Source: Silene conica
Taxonomy: Eukaryota > Streptophyta > Magnoliopsida > Caryophyllales > Caryophyllaceae
Length of the DNA: 64,000 bases
NCBI GenBank assembly: GCA_029255685.2
Contig: CM055311.2
Coordinates: 8,251,031 to 8,315,030, forward strand
Direction of reading: 5' to 3'
The notes beneath the pieces were generated by a model. That model worked only from the letters and a program-made list of their open reading frames with translations. It was not told where the DNA came from and searched no databases. This document shows positions 58,262-64,000 of this stretch, in pieces. The position numbers and the translations under genes were made by a program. How positions within the stretch are numbered: the stretch's first letter is position 1; every line of letters starts with the position of its first letter.

Positions 58262-58840
58262 ATAAGACTCAGCAAGTATAAGGTTCAGCGGTCAACTTAA
58301 GACATAACCTAAATACCAATCATTCAGCAAGCATAAAGGTTCAGCAGTCAACTTAAAACATAACCTAAATACCAATCATTCAGCAAGCAAGGACTCAGAG
58401 GCCAACTTAAGGCATAGACCTTCCAATCAGCAAGACACTAGACTCAGAGGCCAACTTAAGGCATAGACTAGCACCCAAAAGTAAATGACTCAGAGGCCAG
58501 CTTAAGGCATGTCCCTTCACTACATCACAAGACACTAGACTCCGAGGCCAACTTAAGGCATGTTCTAGCATCAAACATCTGCACTCCGGGTGAGGTGTTA
58601 CGACCTAAATGCCACGTTGTGCAGCTGCTATGCTCGTCAGACTCAGAGGCCAACTTAAGACATGTTCCAACGCGATCACAACAAACATGTCTGGGCTCAG
58701 AGGCCAGCTTAAGGCATATCCCAGACACAATAACCATACACATATAGGGCTCAGAGGCTAGCTTAAGGCATATCCCCATATATGACAACAAGCTCACGTA
58801 TTAAGCTCAGAGGCCAGCTTAAGGCATACCTTAATACGCA
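58262..58840 (-). repeat. CTTAAG/CAGAGGCC minisatellite in Tekay-B LTR
   Basis: About ten units with the phrase CTCAGAGGCCAACTTAAGGC or variants, homologous to the arrays in both Tekay-A LTRs. Units here are more uniform than in Tekay-A. Confidence 0.85.
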
Positions 58841-59118
58841 CCAATACAATATCATCCAAGTCTAGGAACTAATCTACAGTTCTACTTTCTTATACTTCTA
58901 ATCAACACTTAATTGATCCCGAGAACTAAGTTGAGGGAGAGCGGGTTTCCCTTTCGGTTACCCGACCGGGGGGTCTCTATCCTCTCTCCATTCCCGAACC
59001 CAATATAGTGTTGCCCATCCTCCGGGGACCTCAAACACACATGAAAGGTACACGAAACAAATCTCAAACAAAACTGAATAATCGTTGGGAAGTTAAAACC
59101 AAAACAATGAGAACAGGG

Positions 59119-59420
59119 GCTCTCAGCCGGTCCGGGACCGTCTGTCGGTCCACCGGCTGGGAGTCCCTTCCCATAAGCCTTGACAAAATCTGAAATAAAT
59201 GAGAAGAGGCTCTCAGCCGGTGGACCGTCCGCCGGCCAGCCGGCTTGGAGTCCCTTCCCATAGCCAATCTTCAAAAATCCAAAATATAAGGAGTGACTCT
59301 CAGCCGGTGGACCGGCTGCCGGTCAGGATCATTTCTCCTAAATTCCTGAACATACGGAAAACAAACACCCCGACTCTGAGCCGGCCGATCGGCTGCCGGT
59401 CAGCCTGCCGGCTCAGAGTC
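59119..59420 (-). repeat. GC-rich hairpin array in Tekay-B LTR
   Basis: Four units near 59119, 59207, 59295 and 59372. The last has perfect 14-bp outer arms, GACTCTGAGCCGGC (59372-59385) and its complement (59407-59420). Unit spacing is about 85-90 bp. Confidence 0.85.
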
Positions 59421-60370
59421 CGCTGTACGCAAAAATCACATTTTCCTACAAGACTCAAATCATCCCAAATCGGTTCTAAACTTCTAAAATCGCAACATAC
59501 AATGTCTACCCAGCATATGAAATCATCAATTGCACCAAATGCAACCATTAAACCTCACAAATAAGCCCCAATAAGATTATACTTTGTATCCGTCGCAAGC
59601 ATACAAATTTCTGAAATTTAACAACAAGCATGTATAGCATAAACAAGCATATGAAGGTCTTTATCAAGGATTCCTAGCATGATACTAAGTCTCATTAACA
59701 ACAACAACAACATGAAAAATCATAAACTTAAACCATCTTAAACAAGTAAAGTGCTAATATCACAATAAAGGCCGAGTTTCTCATTATCGTCACCTCTTAA
59801 GCGATTATGCTCCTAGCTCCTCTTCAATCTCGACACCAACCACCTTGGGATCTTCTAAACCCTTTCCTACAACAGGAAAAGCGACTATTATAAGCTAGAA
59901 ACGGATTTCTCTCAAAACAGTCCATTTTTGAAGTGGAACGAAACCGAAATTGAAAGTGATAGATGTCTTGCAAATTTCATGAGGATTCCGAAAATGTATA
60001 AATTACCTTGATTCGGAAATCGGATGATGAAGAAAAATGGATTAAGAGATTGAAGGTTTTAGGAGGAAAAGAGAAATAAGGATGCTGGGTTCTTATTTTT
60101 GTGAAAGGCAATATGTCGACATTCAATAAGGGTTTAGGGGTTTTAAGAGTCCTTTCCCGTTTAAGTGAAAACGGGTTTGGTAAGTGAACGGGTTTTATGA
60201 TACGGACTTAAGCTTGCCAAGTTATATTGGTGTTAAGGACTTAAGGTTCTTAAGACGGATCTAATGAATTATTTTAAAATGAATTAACATTAAATATTAA
60301 AATATTATTTTATCCCGTAAAAATAATTAAAACCTTTAAAATATAATTTACGAAAATACGGGATGTTACA

Positions 60371-60408
60371 ATCACCCCATCTTTCAAAAAGTTTCGTCCT
60401 CGAAACTT
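60371..60408 (-). promoter_or_regulatory. Tekay-B polypurine tract and hairpin
   Basis: On the minus strand TGAAAGATGGGGTGAT precedes the LTR. The hairpin arms AAGTTTCG (60389-60396) and CGAAACTT (60401-60408) pair perfectly around TCCT. Confidence 0.8.
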
Positions 60409-62391
60409 GAAGACAGAAATAAGTACGAGAACAACTCTAACTTTCAAAATGTATCACACGGGTTATGGTAACCAAAAACTTTACCTTTCAAAAAGGTTTC
60501 AAGAAGCAAAAGATTTCAAGGCACGAGTCTTGTCAATGGATATTGGGATTCTCGTTACGTATTCAAGAGTCCGACATTCCAAATCTGAGACAAGTCCCAA
60601 AATTTTGTTCAAATAAAGTTCAAAATTAGATTGATTCGGTGTTGACAAGCATATCACAGGTTATCAGACGTCTCCAATAACAAGTTCTAGTGGCAGTCAA
60701 CGCTGAAATCCGACAAAATCGTGAAACGTTACGTTCCTTAAAACCAAGTTTTTCTTCAATAAATTACTAATCTCAAATTCTTGAAAAAGTAAAATTGTAA
60801 CAATGACTAAAAGTCGCTTCTAACGGAAGAGAAAGCAGTTTCAAATTCTCAAAACAACTAAGCTTTTTCCAAAAACAGTGAATTTAAAGTCAACAATTGG
60901 GGAACAAATTTCAAAAACAATCGCTTGAGAGCGTAGGAACAGTCATAGAGATTGTTTTCAACAGGCGGAATTAGAAGTTTCAAGCCTTGCGGCCGTCAGA
61001 ACATGAAAAGGATAATCGAAGGAACGGAACAACCAAGTTGAAGGTTAAAGAAGACGGTAACCTTTGCCAAACATGGGTACGCTAACCACTCAATCCAAAT
61101 CGAAACATCCTTTCGACGAATCCTAGCATATCCCAAGGAGACGTTTTCAGTGACCTCAATACTTACAATGGTCTCACGGTCCCTCTTACCCCTCTCTCAT
61201 CCACAAAACAAGGTATTTCTCAACAAGAAGGTTTCCAAAACTCTCACTCAGTTCACACAAAATCTGTTCAATTAAGGTTAAGGATCTCTCACTCGAGGTG
61301 GAAGCCTAATACACATACTTCAGACCAAGGTTCACGCACTTTCAAACTCTAAACCTGAATTCTATCACCAAAACATCGAGTTCTGAAATTAAGATACCAA
61401 ACTTTCTATACTATGACGTTTCTCAATAAGAAAGGCCATAACCAAAATTACCTATATCCTTTAGTCCTACGTAGTTCGATTCCATCAAATTCATCCTATG
61501 GGGGTACTTCGAAATCCTAAATTCTCCAAAGTCATCTATTAGCATAAAACGAACATTGCAAGGTAAGGTCTCACTAAGGTAACAACTTCCAAGTCAAGCG
61601 AGTCTATGACTGGTTCTCCTGACTAGTTCCTCAAAACGATTCAAATCTCAAGGTTCCTCAAAGTCTAAAGCAATATTATCCTTCCAGTTACCTATTCCCG
61701 AAAATTTAGATAACTCATCTCAGGTATTTCCTCAATTGGCAATGAAATCAACTACCCGGTTATTAAACTCGTATGATGTATCTACTATACTCGCATTATA
61801 GTCCACCAAATAACCACGCCTAAATCAATGCGTTTCCGAACTACATCTCCCAATGAATCATTCTATTCTATCCTCAAACTGGTGATGCATCCTAAATTTT
61901 TCCTTTAAGTCCTTCATCAGATAAATGTTAAGATCCATTAAGTAACTTAAGATCAACCGCTCAGTTAAATCCACAGTCCTTGTAATTGTTCCAATGTTCT
62001 CACGCCGTTACTAACAACTCTCGTTCCTCAAGTTCGAACAGTATTAACTTACCTCATTCACTTATCAGACAACATCAGTACCTTAAGCATATTCCTCGAA
62101 ATCAATCTTTACTCCAAGTTCCTCTAAATTCTCTAATGGAAATTACAAACTTACAATCATCCATGACTCAGCCAGGTTCTCACACCTAAGTTCCATCGAA
62201 AGCCATGTATAACACTCTACCTAGCACAATTATCTCATCGTTCACTTGCTCTTCAAATTAGTAACATATAGACACTAAGATCAACAAAACACATTCCATC
62301 AGCTCCTTAGGTTTTTCCTCAAGTAACAACACTCTCCCAATCACGGTCTACAATTGACCTCAAGAAATTCCCCAGGTCTGTCTATGGTAGG
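60409..62391 (-). other. Tekay-B internal region without recognisable gene
   Basis: About 2 kb between gag and the hairpin. No pol domain is visible on either strand; only short frames of no known family. Text is AT-rich with many CTCAA and TTCC words and resembles the non-coding interior of element A in composition. Confidence 0.6.
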
Positions 62392-63615
62392 TTACCGCAC
62401 AAGGTGTTTCAGGATAAGCAAGTTACTAGGTGAAGTCGAGAGGACACGATGATAGCTCTCAAGGAAGGTCAAGAGAATTCTAAGGAAAGAGACTAAGATC
62501 TTAACAGCTACCAGTACATCAACCATAAATAAGATGGTAGGCCTGAACATACCAGTAGGTGGGTCAGGGTGAACTCCAGTCTCGGCTTGATTCCGAACAG
62601 CTTTGGCTCCACTGGTCTCAGCCTCTAGGTCAGTAGTAACAGCTCTGTCAATAGAGGTATTCCTCTCGGGGCACTCGAAGAAGCAATGCCCAGGCTTCTT
62701 GCAGTTGTAGCATAAGTAAGGATTACCGTCACAGGTAACTCTAGGATGAAGGGCTTTGCGACACTTGAAACACTTCAGGGGAACGTCCGATGGGAGGCTC
62801 ATGCTCCGGACTTGAGAAGTCCTAGCTCTCTGGGACTTCCTGTTCTTCTGGGGACGCTTCCTTGTTCCAAGAAGGGAGGAAGCAGGAGGACTAAGAGGTC
62901 TCCCGCTTCGGCATCCATGCAAAGGCGGTTGAGGAGGAGAGAAGGCCCTAGCTCCTTCACAATAGATCTGGTAGGGGTCATCCCCTCGCAAGACACTGTA
63001 GTAACTCTGGAAGTAAGAAGTCGGGTCACCACTGGCTACACTCCTAGTCTCAGCATTAAGCTTGCTCCGAAACAGATAGGCTTTGTCTTCTTCTCTCTCA
63101 ACTAGCTGCGGGACGAAGTGGATTAGCTCCTCAAATCGATTGGTGAAAGCTTGAACAGAAAGGGTTCCTTGGCGGAGGTTCATGAACTCGGTCATCTTAT
63201 CTTGACGTATGTCCCTGTGGTAAAACCTCATGCCAAGAAGAGTCTTGAAACGGCTCCAAGTGAAAGTAGGGTCACGAGTAGCAGGAGCACTGATCGTCAA
63301 CCACCAACTTCTAGCCTCACGAACTAAGAATTGAGATGCCACTCGAGTCTGATCCTCAGGTCGAACACCATAAATCATGAAGTTCCTTTCCATGTCAAAG
63401 AACCAAGCGGTGAGGATCGCAGCACTAGTCTCTCCGTCGAATGTCTTAGCTGCATTCCTCCACATTTGGGTGATAATCCAAGCCAATCCTACAGGTTGGT
63501 TACTTCCCAAGATTTGAAATGAAGAAGAAGGCATAGACGACCTAGCTATGCAATCCTGAAGATTTTGAATTAGGGTTTGCGTCTCAGCATTCTCATCATT
63601 GGTTGGCTCTGTCAT
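62392..63615 (-). CDS. Tekay-B Gag
   Basis: A 407-residue open frame starting MTEPTNDENAETQTLIQN about 160 bp after the PBS. It has the retrotransposon-gag domain (LTAWFFDMERNFMIYGVRPE, ASQFLVREARSWWLTISAPA, MRFYHRDIRQDKMTEFMNLR, GTLSVQAFTNRFEELIHFVP), a basic Arg/Ser-rich linker (GTRKRPQKNRKSQRARTSQV) and two zinc knuckles, CFKCRKALHPRVTC and CYNCKKPGHCFFEC. The last 60 residues are hydrophobic and leucine-rich and match nothing I know, which is unusual for a Gag. It is homologous to Tekay-A gag but well diverged. It would supply particles but no enzymes. Confidence 0.83.
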   Translation of the reverse strand: MTEPTNDENAETQTLIQNLQDCIARSSMPSSSFQILGSNQPVGLAWIITQMWRNAAKTFDGETSAAILTAWFFDMERNFMIYGVRPEDQTRVASQFLVREARSWWLTISAPATRDPTFTWSRFKTLLGMRFYHRDIRQDKMTEFMNLRQGTLSVQAFTNRFEELIHFVPQLVEREEDKAYLFRSKLNAETRSVASGDPTSYFQSYYSVLRGDDPYQIYCEGARAFSPPQPPLHGCRSGRPLSPPASSLLGTRKRPQKNRKSQRARTSQVRSMSLPSDVPLKCFKCRKALHPRVTCDGNPYLCYNCKKPGHCFFECPERNTSIDRAVTTDLEAETSGAKAVRNQAETGVHPDPPTGMFRPTILFMVDVLVAVKILVSFLRILLTFLESYHRVLSTSPSNLLILKHLVR

Positions 63616-63772
63616 TCTTCAATCATAAGAGAATAAACCGTTAGACGTATCCCTAACAAGGCACAAACAGACAACAATACAAGTCCTTAAATCTACCCCA
63701 TCTCTCATTCATTATTCAATTACATGGTCAAGTTAAGGTTGGGGGTCACATGAGTGCGTCGGGAGAAATAAT

Positions 63773-63784
63773 GCTCTGATACCA
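63773..63784 (-). promoter_or_regulatory. Tekay-B primer-binding site
   Basis: TGGTATCAGAGC on the minus strand two bases inside the 5' LTR; initiator-Met type, identical to that of Tekay-A. Confidence 0.87.
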
Positions 63785-63786
63785 AC

Positions 63787-64000
63787 TGTAAAACCCCTCG
63801 CGAAAACGGAAATATAAAACATACAAAGTACTAAAAATGCAGCGGAATTAAAACTTTTTAACACAAACATGCGAGGTGAATTAAAACTGAAAACTGAAAC
63901 TGATAGAAACAGAAATAGATAAATATAACAGTTCTAAGTACTGAAGCAAAATATATACAACAGCCTGGGATGGCACATCCCTACAGGCACTCAAAAGCAA
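63787..64000 (-). repeat. Tekay-B 5' LTR, partial (window edge)
   Basis: Starts TGTAAAACCCCTCGCG in plus reading and matches 57536-57749 with about five differences before the window ends. Confidence 0.88.

Larger units (their letters stand above)
57536..60370 (-). repeat. Tekay-B 3' LTR
   Basis: 2,835 bp; on the minus strand TGTAACATCCCGTATTTTCG to GAGGGGTTTTACA. It carries the CTTAAG minisatellite (about 58262-58840) and four GC-rich hairpin units (59119-59420), like the Tekay-A LTR. Confidence 0.9.
57536..64000 (-). mobile_element. Tekay-B: gag-only Tekay-like element, runs off the window
   Basis: Minus-strand element of the Tekay-A LTR family. 3' LTR 57536-60370, internal region 60371-63786 (3.4 kb), 5' LTR from 63787 beyond the window end. 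PBS and polypurine tract are in place. Gag is present and looks whole, but I see no protease, reverse transcriptase, RNase H or integrase, so the element would need pol proteins from a relative such as the Tekay-A family. Over the visible 214 bp of the right LTR there are about five differences from the left one. Confidence 0.87.

Overview
The window is eukaryotic, from a flowering plant and probably a eudicot. The evidence is the set of land-plant LTR-retrotransposon lineages present (Athila and Tekay-like chromoviruses of Ty3/gypsy, a Sirevirus-like Ty1/copia element), a Stowaway-like MITE, and AT-rich non-coding DNA between them. I see no host protein gene, rRNA or tRNA gene. Almost all of the 64 kb is a nest of LTR elements, solo LTRs and LTR remnants. 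I read these as genomic fossils.

Layout from left to right. 1-464: host flank with a small MITE. 465-11533: a very young minus-strand LTR element (element A) with 2.55-kb LTRs and no coding capacity; a related solo LTR (5947-8457) sits inside it. 11539-12661: old Athila-type LTR-like DNA and degenerate repeat units, which served as target. 12662-37510: a composite insertion flanked by the duplication CCCTG. It holds a plus-strand Athila element (Athila-A, 12662-35789) and an inverted, different Athila-type LTR (35799-37510). Athila-A was itself hit by two solo LTRs of one copia-like family (19549-20545 and 33103-34031) and by a Tekay-like chromovirus (Tekay-A, 22085-31798). 37516-37711: host spacer. 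37712-57151: a second Athila element (Athila-B) that carries only gag and protease. Its right LTR is split by a nearly whole minus-strand Sirevirus-like copia element (45105-56459). 57157-57535: host spacer. 57536 to the window end: a minus-strand, gag-only relative of Tekay-A (Tekay-B), whose right LTR runs off the window.

Most insertions are framed by exact 5-bp target duplications, so the nesting order is readable: ATCAA for element A, GTACA for its inner solo LTR, CCCTG for the composite, GTTAG and AATAC for the two solo LTRs in Athila-A, TATGT for Athila-B, GTTAG for the copia element. LTR comparison by eye makes element A the youngest (about 3 differences in 2,548 bp), then the copia element (about 9 in 1,483 bp), then Athila-B, Athila-A and Tekay-A (roughly 1-3 %).

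The most interesting signals are structural rather than coding. (1) GC-rich hairpin units with a period near 90 bp recur in LTRs and UTRs of unrelated families, with covarying outer arms. (2) A hairpin with a constant TCC(Y) loop and a changing stem lies beside the polypurine tract of the Tekay-like elements and is triplicated in element A. (3) A TTATAGCT hairpin recurs in the LTRs, gag and pol of the copia element, once with a compensated base pair. (4) The CCCTG composite is bounded by two LTR starts rather than a start and an end. (5) The copia element carries an extra downstream coding region. (6) Three of the four larger elements lack a polymerase, suggesting several levels of dependence on helper elements. 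All distances, counts and ages are by eye; no search or alignment was run.
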